From Natrinema limicola JCM 13563 (GTDB lineage Archaea > Halobacteriota > Halobacteria > Halobacteriales > Natrialbaceae): DNA of 64,000 nt. The notes below the pieces were generated by a model. That model did no database searches. It was given only the letters and a program-made list of their open reading frames with translations, and was not told where the DNA came from. Location: positions 1,104 through 65,103 of the forward strand of contig NZ_AOIT01000053.1 of assembly GCF_000337475.1 (NCBI RefSeq), read 5' to 3'. Below, piece by piece: positions 8,694 through 17,750 of the stretch (positions within the stretch are counted from its first letter, which is position 1; each line of letters starts with the position of its first letter). A program made the translations under genes and the position numbers.

Positions 8694-9638
8694 CTACCGA
8701 CAGCCCTCCCCCTCGAACCGGTCGAATGCTTCGATGGTGACTGCAATCGCATCCTGCTCCGGGAGGTCACGGACTGCGTACGCGGTCGGGTAGCGACCGG
8801 CCTTGGCGTACGTTTCGGGCTGTGCGATCGTTCGCCGGTCGGTCCCGGAATGCTCGCGGAGGTACGCCCGGGTGAGCATTGGCTCGACGAACGTGAGCGT
8901 TGCAGTCCCGTCGCCGTCCGGGTCAGCGGCTCCCCAGATGAGCGTGTTCGTAAACGTCCCACCGTTCATCTCGGGGACGGTGGGGTCGACCAGGTGTTCG
9001 CCCATGTCGGTGATGACCCGTTCGTCGACGACTGGATTTCGAGCGTATCCCTCGGGGATGTATCTGGCCGGGAGATCGTAGGTCGGCGCGGCCGGCCCAG
9101 TGATGGCGTCGACAGTCTCGGTCGGCAGCATATGAAAGTGGACGTCGAAGTGAGGCACCGTCCAGACGCCATCCGGCGGATGGCCTCCTGGGTTCCAGTT
9201 CAGCCCGAGGAACGTCACTGGTGTCGCATCCGTCTCCGGAAACGGAACGAAGAATTCCTGGGACCATTTGTGGTGGATGATCGTCGACTCACCGTTCGAA
9301 CCGTACTTGTCTGTGTACTCGTCCTCGCCCGAGTTTGCGAGTGCATCGGCCGACGGGAGCCCCTCGAGGACGGCCCGCTCTATCAAGAGGCCATGATATT
9401 TCGGCCTCCCTGACGGCGTGACAGTCGTGAACGGCGTCGCCTCGCCGTGTCCGAGGCTGACGGATCGTCCCCATTCAGTGATGCCAGCTGGGGGGAATCC
9501 CTCATTCGTGTCTGCAGTTGCCAGTCCACTCAGTCCGATAGCCGCGCCACTGGCAGCTACGGTCCCGATAAATTGTCGTCTCCCGCCGTGAAATCGATCG
9601 TGGTCAGCGTTCCGCTCTCGAGTGTGTTTTCGTGTCAT
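8694..9638 (-). CDS. Tat-exported protein, DUF5602/TTHB210-like
   Basis: A 314-residue exported protein. The chosen start, ATG 9638, gives GGRRQFIG at residues 18-25, a twin-arginine signal, followed by a hydrophobic stretch ending AxA near residue 42. The mature part contains a His-rich strand WTVPHFDVHFHMLP and EYARNPVV-type loops, which recall the TTHB210-like domain (DUF5602). These proteins are uncharacterised; the His cluster suggests metal binding but that is inference. It converges on the propeller lipoprotein gene with only 6 nt between stops. Confidence 0.65.
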   Translation of the reverse strand: MTRKHTRERNADHDRFHGGRRQFIGTVAASGAAIGLSGLATADTNEGFPPAGITEWGRSVSLGHGEATPFTTVTPSGRPKYHGLLIERAVLEGLPSADALANSGEDEYTDKYGSNGESTIIHHKWSQEFFVPFPETDATPVTFLGLNWNPGGHPPDGVWTVPHFDVHFHMLPTETVDAITGPAAPTYDLPARYIPEGYARNPVVDERVITDMGEHLVDPTVPEMNGGTFTNTLIWGAADPDGDGTATLTFVEPMLTRAYLREHSGTDRRTIAQPETYAKAGRYPTAYAVRDLPEQDAIAVTIEAFDRFEGEGCR

Positions 9639-10020
9639 TGGTGACTGAGAGTGCCGCGGTAACAATCCCTCTCGAGCCCATACCACATCAAGATGGTAAG
9701 GTAACACGCATCATAATCGGCGGATAATCTCGCACCGGTAGACGTGAGCCAGTCCATCGGCAGCTGGCCATCTCGGAGCGTCTGTCAGACGACAACGGTG
9801 CTGTACCTTCGCCCTACGATGCTCTTCGGCCGCTTCACTCTCCAATCGCTCGAGGGATCGTCAATCACCACCATCCGAGAAACCGACGGTTTCGCTTGCT
9901 GATGCGATGCCGGAACCGGCTCGAGCCACGCTGCTTCGTCAACACGAGGCAACAGCAACCGAATCTCAGGTGGAATTTCGTAGCAGTGCATTCAAGTAGA
10001 CGCCAAGATTTTGATCTGGT
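9639..10020. other. Intergenic region, no supported gene
   Basis: This 382-nt gap holds the promoter side of both neighbours. A short inverted repeat TACCACATCAAGATGGTA lies near 9681. A 68-codon frame on the minus strand (9785-9991) has no recognisable domain and no good promoter; I do not call it a gene. Confidence 0.5.
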
Positions 10021-10392
10021 ATGCAAGATCAGGGACGCTCTATGCGCAAGCGAACCGGTGGTCGACTGAAGAACGTTCGAAAGCGCCGCAAAGACGAACT
10101 CGGTCGGCTGCCGACGGAGACGCAGGTCGGCGAGCCACGATTCCGCACCGTCGACGTTCGCGGCAACGGCACGAAGATGCGTGCGCTCGCGACGGACGTC
10201 GCAAGCGTCAACAAAGGCGGCGAGACGGTCTCCGCGGAGATCGAAGACGTCGTCGAGAACGACGCGAACCCGAACTACGTCCGCCGGAACATCATCACGA
10301 AGGGTGCCGTCATCGAGACCTCGGAAGGACAGGCACGTGTCACGTCCCGTCCCGGTCAGACCGGTCAGGTCAACGCCGTCCTCGTCGAATAA
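10021..10392 (+). CDS. rps8e: 30S ribosomal protein S8e
   Basis: A 123-residue archaeal/eukaryotic-type ribosomal protein of the small subunit. The N terminus MQDQGRSMRKRTGGRL is the S8e signature, rich in basic residues for rRNA contact; the conserved NVRRNIITKGA-like segment appears as NYVRRNIITKGAVIET. Length matches haloarchaeal S8e (about 123-125). It has no bacterial counterpart. It stands alone here, without a ribosomal operon around it. Confidence 0.95.
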   Translation: MQDQGRSMRKRTGGRLKNVRKRRKDELGRLPTETQVGEPRFRTVDVRGNGTKMRALATDVASVNKGGETVSAEIEDVVENDANPNYVRRNIITKGAVIETSEGQARVTSRPGQTGQVNAVLVE

Positions 10393-10608
10393 CGCCGATT
10401 CTGCCGAACTGAACTGTTCTCCGATTGTTGCTCGTGGGCGAGGAGAGTCGTCTCTCCTCGCCGCTTCGTATCGGCAGCGATCCCACTGTCACGCGCCCCT
10501 TCGGCTCTAGAATTCTCGAGTACTAAACCTGACAGCCAGCCGATCGGCGAGGCTCGAGAAGCAAAGTGGCGTGAGCGGCCGGAGAAAGGTACCGATGACC
10601 GAGAGCAA

Positions 10609-11604
10609 TTAGGGTCGCGGTGCGGCCTTCTGGAGTGCCGTTTCGGCAATGTTGCCGCCGTAGTCGGCGCTTCGGGATAGCGAGTCGACGATCAGTCCGA
10701 GCGACTGGGCCTGTGCGGGCTCGAGATCACGGAGTTTGTCGTCGATTCTGCGAGTGTGTTCGTCGATGTCGACGACGGCTGCAAGCGCATCGTGGCCGAG
10801 TCGGTTTGCCTCGTCGGCCTCCTCGGCAAATAGCGCGTCCATCGACTGTTCAAAGACACTGCCTGCTTCGGCGTGGAGGCCGTGAATCGCGTCGGCGACG
10901 TCCGCCGGGAGGTCGTCGAGTTTGAGCGCGATGTCGCTGATCTTGACGGCGTGGTCGGCGATCCGCTCGAGCTGGCGGGCACTCGAGTGGAAGTCGAAAC
11001 AGTCCTCGCGGGAGACACCCAGTTCCTCGACTGCCCGTGGCGAACGAAGCGTCGCGCGAAAGATCCGCGAGACGACGAGCCAAAGTCGGTCGACGTCGTC
11101 GTCGCGCTCGATCACGTCGTGGGCGATGTCGTCGTCGTTTTCGACCAGCGCACGGACGGCGTCTTCGAGCATCGACTGGGCGATCAGGCGCATCCGTGTG
11201 ACCGCGTTGACGATCGAGAGTTCGGCGGAATCGAGCAAGTCCTGAATGACGACGCTGTCGCTCGTCTCCTCGATCACTTCGACGCCGACGAGGCGCTGGG
11301 TCGCATCGCGAATCGCGCTGCGCTGGTCGGTCGTGATCCGGCTGGCCTCGAGCCTGATAATATCGAAGCCGCTGACGTACATCGTCATCACGGCCCGCAT
11401 CAGCTGTTCGTCCTCGAGACCGGAGACATCGATCGACCCCTTCTGTCGTCGGGTTTCCCGCTCGGGGGTCAAGAGCAATTCGTCGCCTTCGGGATAGAAT
11501 TCGACTGTCGTCCCGCTACTGACGTCGTTCTCGGTCGCCCACGTTTTCGGCAGCGAAACGGTATACGTCGACCCACCAGTCATCTGGACCTTTCGCGTCT
11601 CCAT
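10609..11604 (-). CDS. phoU: AbrB-PhoU fusion, phosphate uptake regulator
   Basis: A 331-residue protein with an N-terminal SpoVT/AbrB-type DNA-binding fold (residues 1-50, METRKVQMTGGSTYTVSLPKTW) joined to two PhoU three-helix bundles. The second bundle has the ARQLERIADHAVKISD signature, with Glu/Asp residues that bind metal in PhoU. Such haloarchaeal fusions are thought to couple intracellular phosphate status to transcription of pst/phosphate genes. No pst genes are near; polyphosphate kinase lies 700 nt away on the same strand. An ATTTATATT TATA at 11627-11635 supports the start at 11604. Confidence 0.88.
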   Translation of the reverse strand: METRKVQMTGGSTYTVSLPKTWATENDVSSGTTVEFYPEGDELLLTPERETRRQKGSIDVSGLEDEQLMRAVMTMYVSGFDIIRLEASRITTDQRSAIRDATQRLVGVEVIEETSDSVVIQDLLDSAELSIVNAVTRMRLIAQSMLEDAVRALVENDDDIAHDVIERDDDVDRLWLVVSRIFRATLRSPRAVEELGVSREDCFDFHSSARQLERIADHAVKISDIALKLDDLPADVADAIHGLHAEAGSVFEQSMDALFAEEADEANRLGHDALAAVVDIDEHTRRIDDKLRDLEPAQAQSLGLIVDSLSRSADYGGNIAETALQKAAPRP

Positions 11605-11626
11605 ACGCGGCGCTTTCTACTACAAC

Positions 11627-11635
11627 AATATAAAT
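11627..11635 (-). promoter_or_regulatory. TATA element of the phoU-like gene
   Basis: Read on the minus strand, ATTTATATT is centred about 27 nt before ATG 11604, consistent with a leaderless transcript. The surrounding 11605-11795 region is AT-rich. Confidence 0.45.
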
Positions 11636-11795
11636 CCACTAGACTATAGAGCGATATGGTGATAGCGAGATTGGCGATAGAGCGACTAAATATGCTGTTT
11701 TCGGCACCTCCGGAGTGATATCCCTCTATCGATAACAATTATCAACAATAGGTCTATATAGATGTTCCACTCCGTATATCCGGAGCGGCGTGTCG

Positions 11796-12023
11796 CTAGC
11801 GCACCTCGTCGAGATCGACGACCGCCTCGAGATCCACTGACAGCCACGTGGTCAACCGCTCGGCTTCGGAACACTCGCGTGGCGCGATCGTACACCGATC
11901 CGGTCCGTCCTCGTATCGGACGACGGTCGACTCGAGGGCGAACGTGTCCTGCTCGTACTGTGTGGCCGTGGCAAGTCGCTGTCGGGTGGTCCGGTCGTCG
12001 TAGCCGCTGGTGGATCCGGTCAT
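11796..12023 (-). CDS. DUF7511 domain protein
   Basis: A 75-residue protein starting MTGSTSGYDD; an earlier ATG at 12116 would add 31 residues but the extension looks unlike the family. The conserved core is VVRYEDGPDRCTIAP, then SEAERLTTWLSVD and a final VDLDEVR, which matches the haloarchaeal DUF7511 domain. One Cys is in the core. The function is unknown. It is transcribed towards phoU and shares its orientation with ppk. Confidence 0.65.
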   Translation of the reverse strand: MTGSTSGYDDRTTRQRLATATQYEQDTFALESTVVRYEDGPDRCTIAPRECSEAERLTTWLSVDLEAVVDLDEVR

Positions 12024-12164
12024 GAGTTCGTGGAGTCGCGTATTCGAACCGACCAACGGCACGTACAAAGCCACTGCTAGTTGTGCTATTGAGATGTTTG
12101 TATCAGTTCCAGCCACTCCATACGGATGTCACAGACGGCTGTCGGTTCTACAGGCGGTGCAAGG

Positions 12165-12200
12165 CGAGTGCTTCGGGGCTTGACCCCGAGGCGGTTCACG
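12165..12200. repeat. Hairpin resembling an IS200/IS605 terminal palindrome
   Basis: An 8-bp stem (12171-12178 with 12184-12191, one G-T pair) encloses CTTGA and is followed by CGGTTCAC ending at 12199. Solo hairpins of this type are known at ends of haloarchaeal IS200/IS605-derived elements. No transposase frame is present, so this would be a remnant or a short non-autonomous element. It sits in the gap downstream of ppk (12024-12295). Confidence 0.35.
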
Positions 12201-12295
12201 GCAATGCAGAATCTTGCATGCGGGACGACAAAACCAAAGCGGCGATAGCAAGCGAGACGGCTGTGTCCACTCCAGCGTGCAAGTGCCCGGCGTTA

Positions 12296-14722
12296 CTACG
12301 GTCGGGGATCGGCCTGTCCGTCGTCAAGCGCTCTCCGCATGGAGGTCTCGTGGACATCCGTCGTCGAACCGTCCTCATCGGGACGACATCGCTCGTAGCT
12401 CCCGTCAGAGCGCATCACCCATCGGTTCTGGTTGTCCGACAGCAGCGTCTCGAGATTCGTCTCGAGGCGGTCCTGCAGCCGTGGTGCTTCGATCGGCGTA
12501 ATCGCCTCGACCCGGCTATCGAGGTTGCGGGTCATCCAGTCGGCCGAGCCGGTGTAGTATCGATCCTCGCCGCCCGCCAGGAAATAGAAGATTCGGGAGT
12601 GTTCGAGAAAGCGGCCGACGACGCTGTAGACGTCGATCGTCTCGCTGATCCCCTCGAGGCCAGGCCGGAGCCGGCAGATGTCACGGACGACGAGATCGAT
12701 GTCGACGCCGGCCATCGATGCCTCGTAGAGTTCGCGGACGATTGCGGGATCCTCGAGCCGGTTCATCTTGGCGACGATGCGAGCGTCCTCCCCGTTGCGG
12801 GCGCGCTCGGCTTCCGCCCGGATGAGCTCGACGAAGCGATCGCGCATGTTCCCGGGCGCGATCAAGAGCTTCCGGTAGTCGCGGTGCATCGAGTGACCCG
12901 TGAAGTAGTTGAATAGCTTGACGAGGTCCTGCCCCACGTCTCGATCGACCGTCAGCAAGCCGAGATCCTCGTAGTGCTTTGCGGTCTCTGAGTGATAGTT
13001 ACCGGTGCCGACGTGGGAGTACAGTCGTACCCCGTCGTCTTCCTGGCGGACGACCAGCGACGTTTTCGTGTGGGTCTTGTAGCCGATCGTCCCGTAGGCG
13101 ACGTGAATCCCTTCTTCTTCGAGTTTCTTCGCCCACTCGAGGTTGTTCTCCTCGTCGAAGCGAGCTTTGAGTTCGACCATGACGGCGACTTGCTTGCCGT
13201 TGCGCGCGGCCTCGAGCAAGCTCTCGATGATCTGTGAGTCGCTAGCGGTCCGGTAGATCGCGGCCTTGATCGCGAGGACGTCGGGATCGTTGGCCGCTGC
13301 CTCGAGGAATCGCTGGACGGTTCCCTCGAAGGAGTGATAGGGGTGATGGACAAGCACGTCGTCGTTGCTGATCACGTCGAAGACCGTCATGCCGTCGTCA
13401 GCCCGCTTGAGCCGCGGATGGGGCTGTGGCGACCACGCGGGAAGTTTCAGGTCCGGACGATCGAGGTCCGTCAGCTCTGCGAAGTCCCGATAGTCGAGGG
13501 GGCCGTCGAGTTCGAACACTTCCCGCTCGTCGAGATCGAGTTCGCGCGTCAGAATCTCACGGACCGCCTCGGGCGCGTCGCGTTCGATCTCGAGTCGAAC
13601 AGCGGTCGCAAAGCGCCGTTCCTCGATGACTTCCTCGATCATCTCGATCAGGTCCTCGGCGACCTCCTCGTTGCGCCGAACCTCCGCGTTGCGCGTGACT
13701 CGGAACAGCGCGGTGTCGACGATTTCGACGTCCGGGAAGAGCAACTCGAGGTTGGCTCGAACGATGTCCTCGAGCAGGACGTACCGTGTGTCGTCGCCGA
13801 GCTGGACAAATCGGAGTTGGTTACGGGGAATCTTCACCCGCGAGAAGGTGAGTTCGGCATCGGGCCGTTCCCGTGTCAGGACCGCCAAGGAGAGGCTCTG
13901 ATTCGAAATGAAGGGGAACGGATGGGCTGGATCGAACGTCAGCGGCGTCAGCGTCGGCAGGACGGAACTCTCGAAGTACTCGCGTAGGTGTTGGCGTTCG
14001 GCAGTGGCGAGGTCGTCATAGTCGACGATCTGAATTCCTTCCTCCGCCAGTGCGGGCCGGATTTCCTCGCGGTAACACTCGGCTTGGCGCTCGAACAACG
14101 GTCGGGCCTCCTCGAGGGCGTCAACCCACTGCTCGTAGGGCGTGCGTCCGTCGGGCGTCTCCTCGGTGACGCCGACCGCGATCTGCTGTTTCAGGCCACC
14201 GATGCGCTTGCGAAAGAACTCATCGAGGTTCGTCGTGACGATCGCGAGAAACTTCACGCGCTCTAACAGCGGGTTGTCCTCGTCTTCGACCTCGTGGAGG
14301 ACGCGCCGCTGGAAGGCGAGTTCGCTGAGCTCGCGGTTGAGATAGTACGACGGGTCCGAGAGATCGACCGTATGGCTCGCGGTGTCGGATTCCGTGCTGT
14401 CACCTGTGGTCGTCGCATCGAGTGCCGCCGATTCGAGGTCGGCGGCTGCCATCGGGTCGGCATCGACCGCTCGATCGGGTCCCCCGTCCTCGAGTGGACC
14501 GAGCCGTGCAGCCGATTCGCTGTCGGCGGGGAGCACCCCATCTTCAGCGTTCCCGTCAGTCAGCCGGTCGGGTGCACTCGAGTCGCCGTTTTCGCTCGTC
14601 TCGTCCAGCATCGACCGAAACGAGACTGTATCCGTGTTCGCGCCGTCTGTCACCGAGTCATGCCGTTGATCGTCCGATTCTTCCCTCCCCTCGTCGTTCT
14701 CCGTCGTGTGTCCATCGCTCAT
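12296..14722 (-). CDS. ppk1: Polyphosphate kinase 1
   Basis: An 808-residue enzyme that polymerises the gamma-phosphate of ATP into inorganic polyphosphate. The N-terminal about 130 residues are a low-complexity acidic extension (repeated D/E/S/T) not found in bacterial PPK1. The family core starts at SDPSYYLNRELSELAFQRRVL. The catalytic region has YKTHTKTSLV with the phosphorylated His of the first HxK motif, and the second half has SADWMTRNLDSRVE. ATG 14722 gives MSDGHTTEN; the open frame continues upstream into the preceding gene. Its start is 13 nt after the stop of the PPP phosphatase gene, so the two are probably one operon. Confidence 0.92.
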   Translation of the reverse strand: MSDGHTTENDEGREESDDQRHDSVTDGANTDTVSFRSMLDETSENGDSSAPDRLTDGNAEDGVLPADSESAARLGPLEDGGPDRAVDADPMAAADLESAALDATTTGDSTESDTASHTVDLSDPSYYLNRELSELAFQRRVLHEVEDEDNPLLERVKFLAIVTTNLDEFFRKRIGGLKQQIAVGVTEETPDGRTPYEQWVDALEEARPLFERQAECYREEIRPALAEEGIQIVDYDDLATAERQHLREYFESSVLPTLTPLTFDPAHPFPFISNQSLSLAVLTRERPDAELTFSRVKIPRNQLRFVQLGDDTRYVLLEDIVRANLELLFPDVEIVDTALFRVTRNAEVRRNEEVAEDLIEMIEEVIEERRFATAVRLEIERDAPEAVREILTRELDLDEREVFELDGPLDYRDFAELTDLDRPDLKLPAWSPQPHPRLKRADDGMTVFDVISNDDVLVHHPYHSFEGTVQRFLEAAANDPDVLAIKAAIYRTASDSQIIESLLEAARNGKQVAVMVELKARFDEENNLEWAKKLEEEGIHVAYGTIGYKTHTKTSLVVRQEDDGVRLYSHVGTGNYHSETAKHYEDLGLLTVDRDVGQDLVKLFNYFTGHSMHRDYRKLLIAPGNMRDRFVELIRAEAERARNGEDARIVAKMNRLEDPAIVRELYEASMAGVDIDLVVRDICRLRPGLEGISETIDVYSVVGRFLEHSRIFYFLAGGEDRYYTGSADWMTRNLDSRVEAITPIEAPRLQDRLETNLETLLSDNQNRWVMRSDGSYERCRPDEDGSTTDVHETSMRRALDDGQADPRP

Positions 14723-14735
14723 CGAATCGTCCACC

Positions 14736-15428
14736 TCAGCTATCGCCAAGCGCGACGATTTTCGCGGCCGAGCGTTCGACGTGATCAGGCCCGGAGACGC
14801 TGTGGAAGCGATCGCGTCGAACGTCGTACGCGGTAAGTTCACCACCGTAGACACAGCCGGTATCGAGGCCGACCGCCCACTCCTGATTGATCGGCTCATC
14901 CAGGACGGTGTGGCCGAAAAAGACCCGCGGCTGCCCCTCGTAGGTCTCGAACCAGAACGGACCGTCGTAGCCGTCGCCGTCCGGCGCTCGCATCGTCAAC
15001 AGGTCCTCGGTGGCGTGTTCCGACAGCGGTCGGTTCGGATCGATGCCGCCGTGGACGACGAGGCCACCGTCCCACGAGATCGCCGTCGGAAGCGACTCCA
15101 GGTACTGCTGGTCGGCCAGGTCGAGCGACGACAGCGACTTCTCCCCGTCGATAAGCTTCTGTTCGTTGTTCCCCCTCACCGATAGCAGCCGTGGCGACCG
15201 CCTGACGCGATCGAGGACGGCCTTGCTCTCCGGTCCCTTTCGAACCAGATCTCCGACGAACACGGCGAGGTCGTTATCGGCGAGATCGAGCGTCTCTAGG
15301 AGTTCCTCGAGCGCGTCCAGACAGCCGTGAACGTCACCGATGACGTAGACGTCGTCCCGTTTCTCGAGGTCGATATGCCGGTGGTCGAACGATACCGCGT
15401 CGTCGAGCGCGAAGTTCCCGGTCGTCAC
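14736..15428 (-). CDS. PPP-family metallophosphatase (Ser/Thr phosphatase or Ap4A hydrolase type)
   Basis: A 230-residue calcineurin-like phosphoesterase. It has the ordered metal motifs of the PPP family: GDVHGC, GDLVRKGP, GNNEQ (in place of GNHE), VHGG and FGHT. Such proteins either remove phosphate from Ser/Thr proteins or cleave diadenosine tetraphosphate. It is the first gene of the pair with ppk1. The GNNE variant and the genomic link leave open a role in nucleotide or polyphosphate turnover. A CATATAAAC TATA-like element lies about 40 nt upstream of the start. Confidence 0.85.
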   Translation of the reverse strand: MTTGNFALDDAVSFDHRHIDLEKRDDVYVIGDVHGCLDALEELLETLDLADNDLAVFVGDLVRKGPESKAVLDRVRRSPRLLSVRGNNEQKLIDGEKSLSSLDLADQQYLESLPTAISWDGGLVVHGGIDPNRPLSEHATEDLLTMRAPDGDGYDGPFWFETYEGQPRVFFGHTVLDEPINQEWAVGLDTGCVYGGELTAYDVRRDRFHSVSGPDHVERSAAKIVALGDS

Positions 15429-15597
15429 GTGCTTTCTGTTGCAGTGCTCCAGCGAGACCGGATAAGTCGTTTATATGTGTTGTATTGCATACTATGTAGT
15501 ACCCTATAGCCGGGATGCCTGTCGACAGACCCGTTGGTGTCTGTCGGCGAAGGCTCGAGACACAGGATTTCTTTACGCCCGACATCCCACCACAGAT

Positions 15598-16263
15598 ATG
15601 CACGTCGTCGTCAACGCCGCCATGAGTGCGGACGGCAAACTTTCCTCGCGTCGACGCGAACAGATCGCGATCAGCGGCGAGGCAGACTTCGACCGCGTCG
15701 ACCGACTCCGGGCGGACAGCGACGCCGTCGTGGTCGGCGTCGGGACCGTCCTCGCGGACGACCCACACCTGACTGTCAAAGACGAAACCTTACGCGAGAA
15801 GCGCCGCGAGAGCGACCGCCCGGCAAACCCCGCGCGTGTCGTCGTGGACTCGAGCGGCCGGACCCCAACAGATGCAGCGATCCTCGACGACGCGGCGACG
15901 ACCTACGTCTGTCTGAGCGAGGCTGCATCCGTCGAGCGCCGCGCAGCCCTCGCTGACAGCGCTGAGTTGGTCACCGCAGGCGAGGAACGGGTGGATCTCC
16001 TCCGTGCGTTCGCGACGCTCCAAGAACAGGGCCTCGAGCAGGTCATGGTCGAAGGCGGCGGCGAACTCATCTTTTCGCTGTTCGACGCCGGGCTGGTCGA
16101 TGAACTCCGGGTATTCATTGGCTCGAAAATTATCGGCGGCCGCGACGCCCCGACGCTGGCCGACGGTGAGGGGTTCGTCACGGAATTTCCATCGCTCGAC
16201 CTCGAGTCGGTTGACCGACTCGACGACGGCGTGGTCCTGACTTGGCGCGTCGCCGATCGCTAG
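15598..16263 (+). CDS. 2,5-diamino-6-(ribosylamino)-4(3H)-pyrimidinone 5'-phosphate reductase
   Basis: A 221-residue RibD C-terminal-type reductase. Archaea use it as the second step of riboflavin/F420-type flavin synthesis (ArfC/RIB7), reducing the ribosyl group with NAD(P)H. Markers are NAAMSADGKL at the N terminus, the DAVVVGVGTVLADDPxLT block and MVEGGGELIFSLFDAGLVDEL near the C terminus. ATG 15598 is preferred to the frame start at 15475 since the extra 41 residues are unlike the family and a T-rich TATA-like TTTCTTTA lies about 27 nt upstream. Confidence 0.9.
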   Translation: MHVVVNAAMSADGKLSSRRREQIAISGEADFDRVDRLRADSDAVVVGVGTVLADDPHLTVKDETLREKRRESDRPANPARVVVDSSGRTPTDAAILDDAATTYVCLSEAASVERRAALADSAELVTAGEERVDLLRAFATLQEQGLEQVMVEGGGELIFSLFDAGLVDELRVFIGSKIIGGRDAPTLADGEGFVTEFPSLDLESVDRLDDGVVLTWRVADR

Positions 16264-16266
16264 GCG

Positions 16267-17037
16267 TTATTCGAAGTCTGGTTCGCGATCCTCGACGAAC
16301 GCCGCCATTCCCTCGCGCTGGTCGTGCGTCCCGAAGAGACTCGCGAAGGCGCGCTTTTCGTACGCGATACCGCTCTCCTGGGACCCTTCGTGGGTCTGGT
16401 TGATCGCTTGCTTGGCGGTCTGCATCGCAAAGGCCGGCTTCGCGGCGATTTGATCGGCCAGTTCGCCGACAACATCCTCGAGTTCGTCGTCAGGAACAAC
16501 CTCACCGATGAGTCCTGCCTCGGCAGCCGACTCGGCGTCGAGGCGCTCGCCGAGGAAGATCATCCGGCGTGCGGTCTCGTCACCGACCAGGCGCGGCAGC
16601 CGCTGAGTGGCACCCCAGCCGGGGATGATCCCGAGATCGATCTCGGTGTTGCCGATCAGTGCCGACTCGGCTGCGACCCGCAGATCGCAGGCCATCGCCA
16701 TCTCGCAGCCGCCACCGAACGCGTAGCCGTTGATCGCGGCGATCGTCGGCGCGGGGAACGCCTCGAGCGCGTCAGCGACGTCGTGGCCGAGCGCGCCCCA
16801 CTCTTCACCCTCCGCCGTGGAGAGGTCCTGCATATACTTGATGTCGGCACCGGCGATGAACGCGTCGCCGGCCCCCGTCAGGACGAGCGCGCGAGCGCCC
16901 TCCGCGGCGGCTTCCTCGAGTGCTTCACCCATCGCCTCGAGCGTCTCGATGTTCAACGCGTTCAGCGCGTCGGGTCGGTCGACAGTTAGCGTTGCAACGT
17001 CTCCGTCCCACTCGAGTCGGACTGTGTCCCAAGACAT
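16267..17037 (-). CDS. Enoyl-CoA hydratase
   Basis: A 256-residue crotonase-fold protein, hydrating trans-2-enoyl-CoA in fatty-acid or related acyl-CoA breakdown. The oxyanion-hole sequences are AFIAGADIKYM and NGYAFGGGCEMAMACDLR, and the catalytic Glu pair region appears as GNTEIDLGIIPGWGATQRLPR. The start ATG 17037 gives MSWDTVRLEWDGD. The gene stands alone; its stop is only 3 nt from the end of the riboflavin reductase gene (convergent). Confidence 0.88.
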   Translation of the reverse strand: MSWDTVRLEWDGDVATLTVDRPDALNALNIETLEAMGEALEEAAAEGARALVLTGAGDAFIAGADIKYMQDLSTAEGEEWGALGHDVADALEAFPAPTIAAINGYAFGGGCEMAMACDLRVAAESALIGNTEIDLGIIPGWGATQRLPRLVGDETARRMIFLGERLDAESAAEAGLIGEVVPDDELEDVVGELADQIAAKPAFAMQTAKQAINQTHEGSQESGIAYEKRAFASLFGTHDQREGMAAFVEDREPDFE

Positions 17038-17160
17038 ACTCCGGCGTTTGACGGCCACCGTCAAATCCTTTCGGACACGGTGACGGTTCGGCGAATCGAC
17101 GATCGATTTTTGATCCCGGTCCCCGCCACATCTTTCTTCGCGCAGGCTCTTAAATCGGAT

Positions 17161-17694
17161 ATGGAACGAGCCACGTTCGGCGGCGGGTGTTTCTGGTGTA
17201 TCGAGGCGGCCTTCGAGGAACTCGAGGGCGTTGAATCGGTGACCTCTGGCTATGCCGGCGGTCACACCGAGGACCCGGGTTATCGGGAGGTCTGTTCCGG
17301 CCAGACCGGCCACGCTGAGGTCGTCCAGATCGAATACGATCCCGATCAGATCGCCTACGAGGACTTACTCGAGGTCTTCTTTACGATCCACGACCCAACG
17401 ACCAAGGACCGTCAGGGCCCGGACGTAGGTTCCCAGTACCGGTCGGCGATCTACGCACACAGCGACGCGCAACTCGAGACCGCCGAGGCGTTCGCTGCGG
17501 AACTGGAACAGGAAGGCGTCTACGACGGGATCGTGACCGAGATCGAGCCACTTGACACGTTCTACGAGGCCGAGGAGTATCACCAGAACTACTTCGAAAA
17601 GAACCCGACCGACGCCTATTGTCGGATGCACGCGGCACCGAAAGTCGAGAAGGTCCGCGAGAAGTTCGCTGAGAACGCGGCCGCAGACGACTGA
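17161..17694 (+). CDS. msrA: Peptide-methionine (S)-S-oxide reductase
   Basis: A 177-residue MsrA, which repairs oxidised methionine. The catalytic motif GGGCFWC places the reactive Cys at residue 10 with Cys13. Other family blocks are SGYAGGHTEDPGYREVCSGQTGH and FEKNPTDAYC with a possible recycling Cys. ATG 17161 is the family start; the frame extends upstream to 17080. No MsrB is adjacent. Confidence 0.94.
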   Translation: MERATFGGGCFWCIEAAFEELEGVESVTSGYAGGHTEDPGYREVCSGQTGHAEVVQIEYDPDQIAYEDLLEVFFTIHDPTTKDRQGPDVGSQYRSAIYAHSDAQLETAEAFAAELEQEGVYDGIVTEIEPLDTFYEAEEYHQNYFEKNPTDAYCRMHAAPKVEKVREKFAENAAADD

Positions 17695-17750
17695 ATCAGT
17701 CGCTTGCCGACTGGTGAAAGGTATCTCCGTCTCGAGTCAAACAAGCACAT

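Noticed and set aside
9785-9991. 68-codon minus-strand frame
   Set aside because: No domain, no promoter at a suitable distance and mixed composition.
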